The notes under the pieces are model-generated. The model had not been told where the DNA came from and did not search any database. It saw nothing but the letters and a program-made list of their open reading frames with translations. Below are positions 43,638-54,818 of a stretch of DNA of 64,000 nucleotides, piece by piece. This DNA is from Siphonodentalium dalli (Eukaryota > Mollusca > Scaphopoda > Gadilida > Siphonodentaliidae), in assembly GCA_032622095.1 (NCBI GenBank), contig CP136063.1, forward strand, positions 82,811,980-82,875,979, given 5' to 3'. The translations under genes were made by a program, and so were the position numbers. How positions within the stretch are numbered: the stretch's first letter is position 1; each line of letters starts with the position of its first letter.

Positions 43638-46600
43638 TTACTGGATCAGATGACACATCCCATAAATGAAGTGAGCCATGTCGAGAATTATAGTTTCTAT
43701 ATTGTTGTCAAGTTCGGCGGGTGAGTTGATTGGCTCACCACCCAGAAGCAGGGCTAACAGAGACATATCATCTCTAGAATCCATGTACAGAAAGGTCGAG
43801 AGACCAACCTGATCAAGAATGTGCTCCCAGAACGAATTCCGAAGCGCAAGTGAATTGGCTGCTGTACAGTAACGAAGGGCGTGTAATATGTCATTCTGAA
43901 TCCCGTTACCACAAGCGCGACACGTGCGATCATTAGAAAATGTAGTTCTGTTCAGCAGTAGAGCGAGATTTTTCAGAGCTTGAGACGCGCTAGGGTGCCT
44001 TTTCAGCAATGTCCAAATACTCCAAAATGACAGTGGATCATTGTGCACAATGCGAAACAAATCAAGTGAGGTATCTCTGTCAACTGTAGTTTTCCATTGT
44101 GTAACATAGTATGACTGTACTGTTGATTTGCAGAGGTGCTTCCATGCTGATTTAGAAGGAAATTCGCCAGTCGCAACGAAAGTATCCAGATACGCGTGCA
44201 GATTGTATTGCCGAAGTAACTGTGTAATGTCTGAAACAAACCCTGTTGTCGCACGTCCGAAGAGGTTGTATAAGAAGAATTTATATAAGAAAATTGGTAG
44301 TGGTTCCTGGTGCCCATCGGGAAGGTAAATTAGATCAGCGAAGAATGAAAGTTTCTTTATGTGTATTTCGTTTTCGAGTGGCATAAGACCTAACAGGCTC
44401 ATTGAAATAACAGTAGGAGTCCGAGTTGGGAGAGATTGTATATGCTTGACACGCGAGCGATAAGCTTTCTCCATGCAGTAAACATTAGAATCTGTAGAGG
44501 TTGTCAGAATTTCACACCCATAGAGACATTTTGGCAGAACAATAGTTTTTAAAAGAGAGGTCATCGTGGGCGGTGTGCACTGTTTCGTGATATTTCTACC
44601 AGCAATTGCGAAGAATGTTTTTCTAAGCTTATCAGAAATATCAGAGGCCCTGATATTACTTTCTTGAACTTGCACTGTTTTATCCCTAAATGCACACAGT
44701 ATGTCGTCTCGGGGAGCGTTTGGTCTCCGATAGACCAAGTTCTATTGCTGCGCTCGTGTTGACGCCCCGACTCGTTGAATACAACAACAAAACTTTTGGT
44801 GTTCGAGAACATAAATCGCCAATTCCGAGCATATGAGTTGCATATATCGATGAGATGATCTAGACCAGCTTTAGATGTGGAAATCAAGGAGATATCGTCA
44901 GCAGTTGTTGGAGCAGTGCAGTTAACATGACCGACTGACAATCCTTCGTTCGCTGAACTGAGACGCGCTAGCAAGTCGTTGATAAATACAAGGTAGAAAA
45001 ATGGGGAAGTCACGGCCCCTTGTCTTGTTCCTTGCAGAATTTCCACTGGTTCTGATAATGTGCCATTGTACATCACTCGACTCGTGCAGTTATAGTGCAT
45101 GTTGGAGACAATGCGTAGTATTTTGCCTTTAAAGCCGAGTTCATTGAGTTTCACCAAGAGGCCTTGGTGCCAGACTCGGTCAAAAGCTTTCTGACTATCA
45201 AGAAAGCACACATATGCACGAGAGTTCATGTCAGCGGCGTAGCTTATTGACTCCTGCAGAATAAATGATGTCATCACACAGCTGACGTTTTTCTGAAATC
45301 CGTGTTGAAGTACGTTAGGGAAATCATCAAGACACTTATCACCTAGAAACCTGTTTAGGAGGATGCTCTCGAATGTTTTGTATATCACCGGCAAAAGAGT
45401 TATTGCTCTGTAGCTGTCCGGGATATGCTTCGGCTTCGGTGAACCTTTATATAAGGGAACGATTATTCCAATTTTTAGTGCTGGTGGTATCCACTCTAAC
45501 GCCAAGATACCATTGAAAAGACGAAGGAGCAATGTCGAGAGCAGTTCACTTCCATGAACTAGATGTTCGTTAACCACATGATCGATGCCACCAGACTTTT
45601 TCCGTTTGAGACCACGCAGCACCGAGTTTAACTCGTCGGAACCGATCTCATCACAGAGCATGACACAGTTGTAGTCTGCGTGTGAATTGTCAAGTAAAGA
45701 TGCAAGTCGCATGTGTATGGACTGTTCGAAATAAAGGTCATGGTGCTCGTCTGGTTTGTAGAGAGACTCGAAATATGACCTCCATGCTGAAAGAATGTCA
45801 TTTTGGTCACGGAGAAATACATCATTGAAGTTCATCATATTTGTAAGACCATTTGCTTGTGACGACGCAGAGTCTGAACTCAATGATTTCCAGAAACTTG
45901 GTCGTGGGTTGCATAAAACTCAAGATCTTCGCACGCTTTACGCTCACTTGCGCGTGAAGAGGAACGTATGCATTGTCTGAATCGTCGTTTCGCGTCCTTG
46001 TATTGGACATATGAAGTCGCATCGCATGTGTGTAGTCTATTATCTTTGATCCATCTAGACCGCAGTCGTTTTAAGTCTCTGTGTAGATCTCTTAGCTTGT
46101 CATTCCAAAATGGTTTAGCTGACATGTGGTTAGATTTCCTTGGCGTTGAAGCGGATGAAGCATACATTATCGCGCCAACGATTTCGGAATACAACAATTC
46201 AAGGTCAGATTTTGTCCGAATTGGAATAAGAACAACATCAGACAGATAGTTGTCGAGTGAAGACTGGTATGCACATAGATCCATTTTGTCCCAGTTGAAG
46301 TAAATTCTGGTGAAAGGAGATAATATGTTCGATTTATCAATCGGCAAAGCAATACGACACGTCACAGGCATGTGGTTGGAAGTATTCAGGTCGTTGTCGT
46401 CGATGATAGAACAGTCAGATACAAGATCTTCAACAACATGTGGTACAACAATGTGGTCAATTCGGGAGGGTGATGCAACTGTCTAGAAGGGATAGAATGA
46501 GCAGCTAGGACCTCTGTATCCAGAAGAACATGTCACAGAAAATGTTTCAGTACGGACGAAGAAACGGTTCAGTAGTAGCATTCTAGGGCCGTGCCCAGAA

Positions 46601-47106
46601 GGAACGTGGTATTCAGGAGGGCGGTTGACGTGAGTGTTGAAGTCCCCAATAATAACAACAGGCCCATGAACGGAAAATTGTTCCATATAGTTTTCCACAG
46701 AAATCAGACATTCTTCGAAATAATCATCACTATGATTCGTGCTTGGAAGATAAACTTGCATAATGCTAATAACATTGCCAGAATCAAGTTTAACCTGTAC
46801 ACCCACAATACGATCACTTGTAGTTTCAAGAGCCATGCACTGTTTTTCAAGTTTTCTATTGACCAGTAACGCAACTCCATCACGCACAAATGATCCGCCA
46901 GAATTAGTTGTAATAATCCTGCCAGGTTTTCCGAAAGAGATGTATTCTCTGTCTATCCTTTGCAAACATGACAGCTGTTCATCTCTGAGCCAGTGCTCCG
47001 ATATACCTATAATGTCATACTGGTGAGTTTTAAGCAGCGACTGGAGGTAAAGAACTGTGGAATTCACGCTGGTCGCATTCCATGTTAATATATTGAGTTC
47101 ACCCAT
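43638..47106 (-). pseudogene. LINE ORF2: endonuclease and reverse transcriptase, three lesions
   Basis: Starts MGELNILTWNATSVN at 47106. Endonuclease motifs seen: ISEHWL, VVIIGDFNTH, SRIDHIVV and SNHMPV. Reverse transcriptase motifs: GIIVPLYKGSPKPKHIPDSYRAI, CFLDSQKAFDRVWHQGL, EILQGTRQGAVTSPFFYLVF and the catalytic TADDISLIS (usual residue before ADD is Phe or Tyr). C-terminus: CRACGNGIQNDILHALRYC. Lesions: an in-frame TAG at 46483-46485, a frameshift near 45897 and a frameshift near 44690. The protein would be about 1150 aa, normal for this class. Confidence 0.88.
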
Positions 47107-47925
47107 CAAAGCGTCGTGGTGCATTCGGAGGCTCCTTGGTCCACGGCCTAAATTCAATGCCTGGTGGCCAGAAGTAATCATCATAAAGTCTATCGAAGTC
47201 AGTCTCGTGGACATGGACGCGCGCGGACTTAGTACCTACGCGGGAACTCCATAACAGTCTCACGAAGGTAGGGGTTATACCTTTCAGTTCTAGGTACTCC
47301 CAAATGTCATTTTCAGTCGAATTTGTGGAAATTCCTCGTATGAAAAGTTTACGTGTGCGTTTGGTACTACGAGGTACTCCATGAAAACCTGATGGTTCGT
47401 CATGTCCGTATTGATGATCGTTTGACACACTTGGAACAGAATACTTCTTGTCCGTTCTGTCGCTCTCTGGTGGGCGACTATATTCACGTTTAGCTGCGAT
47501 ATCAGGACATGCACGTGCGGACGGCTCCGGTGAGAATGCTGGAATACTATCAAGCGCTGATTGTGACAAATTCGGTGTAACAAATGCGGATACAGATGCA
47601 CAAGACTTTGCACAGGTGGGTGTATCAGTATCAATAGTTGAACTTGCAGTATATCGAGTGGCGTTCGCAGATTTGCTTGGTTCAATCGGCGATGATGTTG
47701 GTTTAAGGTGTACCTGTATGGGTCTTTTACCCGGGTTTGCTGCTGGCGTTGATGTGTTACGGATTGGCTGAATAGTTTTAGGAGTCGTATTGATGGACAT
47801 GTGATTTTCAGGTTTTGTTTGTATCCGAGCAGATGGAGGAGTTTCTGGTGGTAAGTATTGCTGAACTGTTGCACACATTTGATCGAATTTGGCGGAGACA
47901 TTCCGAGCGAAGAACTCGAAGGGGG
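47099..47925 (-). pseudogene. LINE ORF1, RRM-like nucleic-acid-binding protein, 5' truncated
   Basis: Open from the poly-G junction to a TGA at 47101-47099. The N-terminal part is Pro/Ser/Thr-rich and disordered-looking. The C-terminal 90 residues (RKLFIRGISTNSTENDIWEY, then FVRLLWSSRVGTKSARVHV, then WPPGIEFRPW) resemble the esterase-less RRM type of LINE ORF1. The natural start codon is probably lost. The terminal 8 nt overlap the ORF2 start. Confidence 0.75.
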
Positions 47926-47934
47926 GGGGGGGGG
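47921..47934 (+). repeat. poly-G tract at the LINE 5' junction
   Basis: About 14 G followed by acgcggaggggggacgcg. Similar poly-C/G tracts end the R1 repeats at 5813 and 49207, so the LINE may have landed in or next to such a tract. Confidence 0.8.
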
Positions 47935-48442
47935 ACGCGGAGGGGGGACGCGTTTTTTACACCCTCATGCAAATGTTTTACTAAAGACCTTTTGTGCCCT
48001 TATATGACATTTTGTAACAGTATAAAACATATTATAATAATTTATAACTGCAAAAACACCATATTTATGTTACTGGGACCTCATATGGGCCTTAGTAGAC
48101 ATGACATTGAGCTATATGGCATGTTGCATATGGGGCGGTGGGTTGAAAAAAATTCCTTCCCGACACCCTTCGGAAAGTAGATTCGAGAAATGAAAACTGA
48201 AATAAATAAACTTGTCTTGATGTAACTAAAGCCAAGATCATTTTGTGCATGGAAAAAGAGCGAGCAACTGTCTCAAACATTAATGTGACTACCAATGGCT
48301 AGAATATAACTGTCATCACATTGTTCATCAGTGCATCAAGCCAATCAGTGAAATATTTACATGTCTATCAACTCATATGATGTGTTACTCTCACAACACC
48401 TAAAATATCCAAGTCTGGCATAGTGACTGTTTGTCATTTATT

Positions 48443-48601
48443 ATAACAGAGGTTGCTCCAGTAGACTAACAAACGTGTTAAGGCATAATGCTAGATAATG
48501 GGCTGGTTGACAGACTAATCGGGAAATGGTTAGAAATAATGGAATTGTGTGTATCATGTACACTCAATCTTTAAAACAAAAATATTAAAACAATATATAT
48601 A

Positions 48602-48633
<32 letters not shown>

Positions 48634-49217
48634 CAAAATGTTTCAATGACCAAATGTGCTTGAAGCGCACAAAGGGGCCGCCGCTAAATGAAGGCTCTGT
48701 CTCAGATCAAAATGTTTGCGAAGTCCCACAAAGGGGGCCACAGGTATCTCCGATGCTGAATATAGGCTCCCATAGGGGGTCTGTTTAAGCTAGTTTAGTA
48801 TAATAGAAGTAAGTTGCTCCAGTAGACTAATATAAGTGGTATGGAATATGTTAGATAATGGGCTGGTTGACAGACTAATCAGGAAATAGTTAGAAATTAT
48901 GAAATTTTGTGTATTCTGCACAATGACCTAGGTTTATCAGCAATTTATATAAAAAAAAAATTCAATTAAAACAGCTTCTGAAACAGGTTAAACTGTTATT
49001 TGATCTAACTGAGACCAATCCCAGTTACATGAGTGATATCAGTAGAATTTTATTCGATTTTAGACCAATTTTAGTGAAATTTGGGGGGTGGGTGTCAAAA
49101 AATTGGGACTAAAAAAAAATAAAAAAATTGCAGGTTTGGGGGTGGTGGGTCCCCGAAAATGCCAGATGCAAAAAAAACGGCATACCTTCCTGCTAATTTA
49201 TTACTACCCCCCCCCCC
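48443..49217 (+). repeat. dispersed repeat R1, copy B, with internal duplication
   Basis: 48566-49217 matches 5230-5835. The block TTGCTCCAGTAGACTAAC...GGGCTGGTTGACAGACTAATC occurs twice (48448-48545 and 48815-48890), a tandem-type duplication absent from copy A. An expanded (TA)n lies at 48593-48632. Ends with poly-C at 49207. Confidence 0.75.
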
Positions 49218-49478
49218 TGCCCCTGGGGAAAATTACTAAAATAACAATATAGACTATACACTGGTATGGTCTATATTGGTAATTTAGTAATTTTCACCAG
49301 GGCCCTGTGGCTTATTTATGTTCAAAGTTGCTAAGTTAACACTTAATTTAATCATGAACTGCACTTAATTAAAGAGATCACGTGTAAGTATCTACAAACA
49401 GGAAGGGCCTAGGTATAAAGTTGAAATTGACACGCTGTGATTCAAACAGAATTATCGATTGATCAAGTGTCATCATAA

Positions 49479-49708
<230 letters not shown>

Positions 49709-50057
49709 GTATGGGTTTATACAACATTTAAAATGCTGTTAAAATGCCAAAGGGCGGGACAGAATCACAAATTGCCAGGGACGCCCGATATCTCGAAGAA
49801 TATAGCTGATAGAGTGCTCGCTTTGGTGCGTTTTTGTGTTTATTTTAATAATCAAATCGCTTATGTGCATAGCTTTTTCGCTGTAAAAACGCTATTCTAC
49901 AGCTGTCCCGCAGCCATGATTTAGACAATTTAGTGTATAGGTCAGTTGTTGGTCGAATAATGGAATATCCGGTGTCCGATGAGTGGATGAGTCAATACAT
50001 CTGGGGTGGTGACTATAGAGCTTTCGTTAGACATGTTCTAAAACGAGCCTTGTATGT

Positions 50058-51390
50058 GCTACACTCTTAGAACCAGAAGTCTCTCATAGAACCCAAAAAG
50101 GTTCTTCACTTTGTCACAATAGGATTTGGTTATTTGGTGCTTTAAAGGACCCCATCATAAGGTTCTACCGAAGAACCATATCATAAGGTTCAACAGAAGA
50201 ACCCCAAGATGGTTCTTAAGGGAACCATAATATGAACATGGTTCTTCAGGGAACCTTTATAAGAACCCCAGATGGTACTTCGGAGGACACGATCATAAGG
50301 GTCACACGAGGTTTCTCCAGAGAACCGTTCATATATCAGAACAAGGTTCTTAAGGGAACCATAATCTACCCCAACAGAGAACTTCAGAGAACCTGTAAGA
50401 TGGAATAGCGTACGATGATATCATGATAATATAGTATGTTTTCGCTCTTGCGTATATCGCGACGTTCAGTACACTTTGAGGTGTTTTATAATAACTAATA
50501 GATTGAAGCATTTGGGGAATGATATATACAAGGCAGCTTATACCTACACGTTCCATATACAATTCGCTTAATTTTGTTGTGATTCATATTCTTGAATACA
50601 CGAAGGTGGTGAATTAGTCCGCACTTTAACATATATTTATGTGTATTTTACGATTATCACACGAGGGTTCTTCAGAGAACCTTTCATATATCAGAACAGG
50701 GTTCTTAAGGGAACCATAATCTATCCCAACATGGTTCTTTAGAGAACATTTATAAGAACTCCAGATGGAATAGCGTACGATGATAATATAGTATGTTTTC
50801 GTTCTTGCGTATATCGCAGTAAACTTTAATGATCTGAGTGCACTGCCTGTGGTTTTTACCCTTAGATAGCAAGATTTGGCTCAATCGGTCGAGCTGTTTT
50901 CGAGTTTATAAAGGACACACACACACACACGGAAGTCTCAAAATATATAGTAGATTACTCACCATTTTTTGTTAGTAGTAGGCCTACATTATTTGCTTTA
51001 GGCTACGCGTAAAAGATGCTTTATATAATGCAGAGAAGTTGTGCAGTACACACTACTTTGCATTACTTGAGAAAATGCAATGCATTGCAATGCATTACTA
51101 TTATACATTACTATTCCCCAACCCTGCGAACAAACACATACTCCTCCTTTCTCTCTGTTGATGTTTTGTTCATGTTAATCACTCAATTCGGCTCCATGGT
51201 ACATGTAACAACTGCATTATTGTTTGGTCATGAACCCTTCAGCAGACAAAAGAACCCTAGTCAAACACCGACGAACCCTATCGATTACAGAGAACCTTTT
51301 TCTGACACCGAGTAACCTATGGGTTCTTACAGAGAACCCTCGAGTTCTTCAAAGAACCCCAAAGAACCCTTATTTTCTTAGAGTGTATGT
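50058..51390. mobile_element. element with CACTCTTAGAA termini and GGTTCTTAAGGGAACC repeats
   Basis: The left end ACACTCTTAGAACCAG (50060) and right end ...TTTTCTTAGAGTGT (51374-51387) are inverted. The interior near both ends carries many copies of AGGTTCT and AGAACCC words (50090-50400, 50665-50760, 51228-51375). Repeated subterminal motifs next to a CACTC/CACTG terminus suggest a non-autonomous CACTA/EnSpm-like element. Target duplication unclear. No transposase. Confidence 0.6.
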
Positions 51391-52853
51391 TCTTCAAGAT
51401 ATCGGCCGTCCCTTGCCATTACAAATTATGTCCTGCATTTTGTCATTTCGTCCCGTCTCGTCCCACAGCCTGTCATGTTCCCGTATACTAGTATATCAAT
51501 ATAGATGGGCATGTTGGAAACGTGTAATATAAACCACCAGCTATATAGCCGGTTAATAATCTTTTGAGATTATACCTTGTGGCGAAAATGCATTCAAGCG
51601 TGTGTCATGAATGCCCCCAGGTAATATAATACGACGAAACATTGCTAGTTTTTATCCGAGAAGACCTTTAGTTTTATGTGATCCAATACATGCATGTTTG
51701 TTTGATGCAACAACGTGCAATTATATGCCCACCGCGCCTGCACAATGTATAGGTGCCGTTAAAGGGAGCAATATGTTAGTAAGGTGGATGCAGTGAATAC
51801 GTGCGATTATTAATATACGCTTGTCTCATTCACTTCACACAATGATATATATCCATTATCCAAAAGGTAGAGTAGGTAGCGCGACACACAGCAGGTACAA
51901 CCTGGTATGTACATGGCTGGAATGTCATCAAATGACAAATGCTTTACAGACGACACAATACTGCGCATAAATATGTAAGTGCTCTGGTGTATTTACCCAG
52001 ACATCGACAGTGTGTAGAATGTGGTTTCTCTGCCGTCCGTCACGCCTGCGGTAATTAGTGATATTCTCATCAGATCCGTATCTCGCATCCGTGATGTTTC
52101 TTTAGCTTACACCAGAGGGATACGAAAATCAATATATATTCTACGATTTCTCGATGTTTTGATCGACTCGGAGAATAACACAATTGATTTATATGTGAGC
52201 CCAGGTGCGAATTAGTTTCCAGCGCATGACTTTGGCGGTGCAATATGAGAATAAACGAGCGGTTGAAATAGTACTTCAGGTTTTAAGGTTTCATCTTCTG
52301 GGTCAATTATAGTTGGAAGTTCATTTGGATATTGTTCTTTGAAAAGGTATGTATGTTTTTATTATCACATATGCGAAGTTCTAATTTGCTGGCTAAATTA
52401 GCGACACAAATGTCCAGTCATTATACCGGTAAGCAAGTTGTATTCGTCTATCGAGTCTGCCTCTTAAATAAGCTCTATCTCTTCCTGGTACCGATTACAA
52501 CAACACATTATTATTTTTTAAATCGTGGTGAAGGTACATTTACATTGGTATTCTCAAACATACAGACGAAAAACATATGGTGTTGTATATTTTGCACCTA
52601 AACCTGTTTCAAATGTTAAATTGCAATACAAATGTAGTACTGTTCTAAAAATAGCCACATGCACTGTCCCAGTTATCGGGAAATAATTTGTGAAAAATGT
52701 ATCTGCTAGAGACATATATAGCTCCTGCTGACTGGCCTGTCTGACTCAAAATCATGATTTTATACGTGTACCCCTGAGTGTACATGGATACAGAAAGTTC
52801 AGGGAAGAGATACATCATCTTTAATATATCAAGCGTAATATAAATGTGTCTTA
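51391..52853. other. intergenic, no gene seen
   Basis: Open frames at 51611-51796, 52021-52215 and 52332-52601 show no domain or splice support. Confidence 0.4.
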
Positions 52854-53379
52854 TTAAAGGCACGGGTTCGTTGCAGAAATATTCATATTTCTTCAAATCG
52901 CCATCAACACAAGGAATATTAAAATATATATAGTTTTGTTCATATGCCAAACATAATCAGCGCGTAAATAGTATATTGTCTTGGTACGGTGGTGTACGTA
53001 AACAAGAACCTTCTCGTGTTACAGAAGTATTGCTTCTGTTTACATATATAACACAGCGCAATTCTATTGGTTAATCACACACAAATGATATAAACGCTCT
53101 TTAATTTTTCCATATCGGGAAAACAGTAACAAATGACGCTCTTTATGTTTACCATATCAGGATCTAAACAAAAGCCAGGTTCTGTAACGTTTTTTGCTTT
53201 TGTTTACATAACAAAGGAAAAACATTTGACAATAACATACTGTTTATGCCATATTTCTGATTGGTATAAGAACAAATTACCGTATGTCTATATTTTACTG
53301 TTTTTTCTGTTTATGGCGGTTTTTGACGGACTGAATATTTTAACAGCATACCCACCGCCAACACCGCCCGTATCGTTAA
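52854..53379 (+). mobile_element. MITE family D, copy 3 (older)
   Basis: Starts TTAAAGGCACGGGTTCG. Shares CTTTTGTTTACATAACAA, ACATACTGTTTATGCC, TGGCGGTTTTTGACGG and CATACCCACCGCCAA with copies 1 and 2. The right terminus has decayed to TCGTTAAA. Confidence 0.78.
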
Positions 53380-53399
53380 ACTGGCCATCAGTATAACCG

Positions 53400-54414
53400 C
53401 ATGAGCGTCCCCATCATCCCACAATCAACCGATTTGGTCGCATACATGTACACGACATGTAACCAGCTGCAGAGTGTGCATATATGTTTGGCAAAGGGCT
53501 TTAGGCGTTTGTTCGTTGTTTTATTGACCAAGACCTATTTGCTACGCCAGATAACAAGACATTAGAGGCATTAGGTTATTTGAAGATGCCCCACATTAAT
53601 TATACATTAGGTTAATTTGTTCCACATTAATTAGACATTATGTTAATTACAGATGTTCCGCTTGTACCGTTTTAATATGGAAAATGACAGCATGTCATAG
53701 CGGCAATGAATAAATACGATAGAACGCACACAAATATTAACGATATGGAACACCTTGTGACACCGATTCGAACAACACTTTGGCATAATAAAAAAAAACG
53801 TGTGGCTACAGAAGGGATAACCCTGTATAATAAACTTGTGACAATCGGTTGAGTAATATCTGGTTATAATTTCGAAGGGTCAATCAGCATAGTTGATTCA
53901 ATTATACATGTAACTAACTCTGACCGATATCTCCCAATCAGAATAAACCATGTATATATATATGTGATTGGATATCTTCCCAAAATAGCAGCCCGATGCT
54001 TAAAAGTTACAAGCCACAATCTTCAAGTGGAATCGCTCTATACTATTCTGCACGCACTATTTGATTAAATTTATACTTTTATTGTTTTCCGGTTCATAAA
54101 CTAAACTGAGTTATATTGCTCAGTATTCAAGTAGATTGATGTTGAAGATATTTAATGCAGTGGTGTTGACAATCTACGAACATTACCCGTATATCTATGC
54201 GTTACTGAGCTAATTTTGAGTAAAATCATAATACAAGATGTTTAGATGTTTTATTCACGCAATAATTAAATTATACTAAAGCTTCAATAATAATTCAAAA
54301 GTCTGGTGCAATTAATTAACTGTGATGTCATAACCGTAAAAACGGTTAAATATATAGGGTATCAATTTCTTCGTGTGTACATGTATGTACCAAAAACTTC
54401 CACATTAAGGGCAT
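53400..54414. other. intergenic, likely upstream region of the FkbM gene
   Basis: Short ATTAGGTTAATT-type direct repeats at 53560-53655. No coding exon recognised. Confidence 0.4.
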
Positions 54415-54530
54415 CCTTCGTGTAAGAATACACAAACCACACACCCCTCCATTCTCCGCATGTAATAGGGTTAGGGTTAGGATTGGTGTCAGTGATATAA
54501 GATTAGGGTTAGGGTATTCTTACACGAAGG
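54415..54530. mobile_element. 116-bp inverted-repeat element carrying telomere-like repeats
   Basis: Perfect 17-bp inverted ends CCTTCGTGTAAGAATAC (54415-54431) and its complement (54514-54530) enclose GGGTTAGGGTTAGG and GATTAGGGTTAGGG. Looks like a very small foldback/MITE with internal TTAGGG units rather than a chromosome end. Located about 290 bp before the FkbM start codon. Confidence 0.8.
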
Positions 54531-54791
54531 ACATATTAAATTAAGACACTTTGTAGGCACTCTGTATCAATCCTTGATCAACTGTCGTCAATTGCTGATT
54601 GAGTAATTTGAGTAATGTAGAAGATTTGTGCCCGTTGTGCATGTGCATGGTTATATAACGTGCGTAGTGGAAGGCTTACTTCACAAATTAGCAATCAAAA
54701 ATCATACTGATCTTAATGTTTTGACCCAATACATTTGATATTTTCAGATTACATTCCAAGCTAATGGTACCAAACTTGTGTTAATTTCACG

Positions 54792-54818
54792 ATGATCCCA
54801 ATCGGAGGTAAGGATTAA
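54792..54818 (+). promoter_or_regulatory. upstream ORF overlapping the FkbM start (TAATG)
   Basis: ATG at 54792 with A at -3 opens an 8-codon frame (MIPIGGKD) whose stop TAA (54816-54818) shares its last A with the FkbM ATG. The FkbM ATG itself has a poor context (T at -3, C at +4). If present in the mRNA this would make translation depend on leaky scanning or reinitiation. Alternatively, GGAG|gtaagg at 54807 could be a splice donor that removes this ATG. Confidence 0.5.

Larger units (their letters stand above)
43617..47925 (-). mobile_element. nearly complete APE-type LINE, two ORFs, 5'-truncated at a poly-G tract
   Basis: Minus-strand element of about 4.3 kb. In order: ORF1 C-terminal part (RRM-like), APE endonuclease, reverse transcriptase, then a C-terminal CxxC zinc-like domain. 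It ends with a short 3' UTR (GAGTAAATAAATACG). The 5' end is lost where the sequence meets a run of about 14 G at 47921-47934. ORF2 has only three disabling lesions, so the copy is fairly young. Clade not assigned. Confidence 0.9.

Noticed and set aside
45795-47771. Plus-strand frames opposite the LINE
   Set aside because: Antisense shadows of LINE ORF1 and ORF2.
54460-54515. TTAGGG repeats as a chromosome end
   Set aside because: Only a handful of units, flanked by unique sequence and inverted repeats, with a gene immediately downstream.
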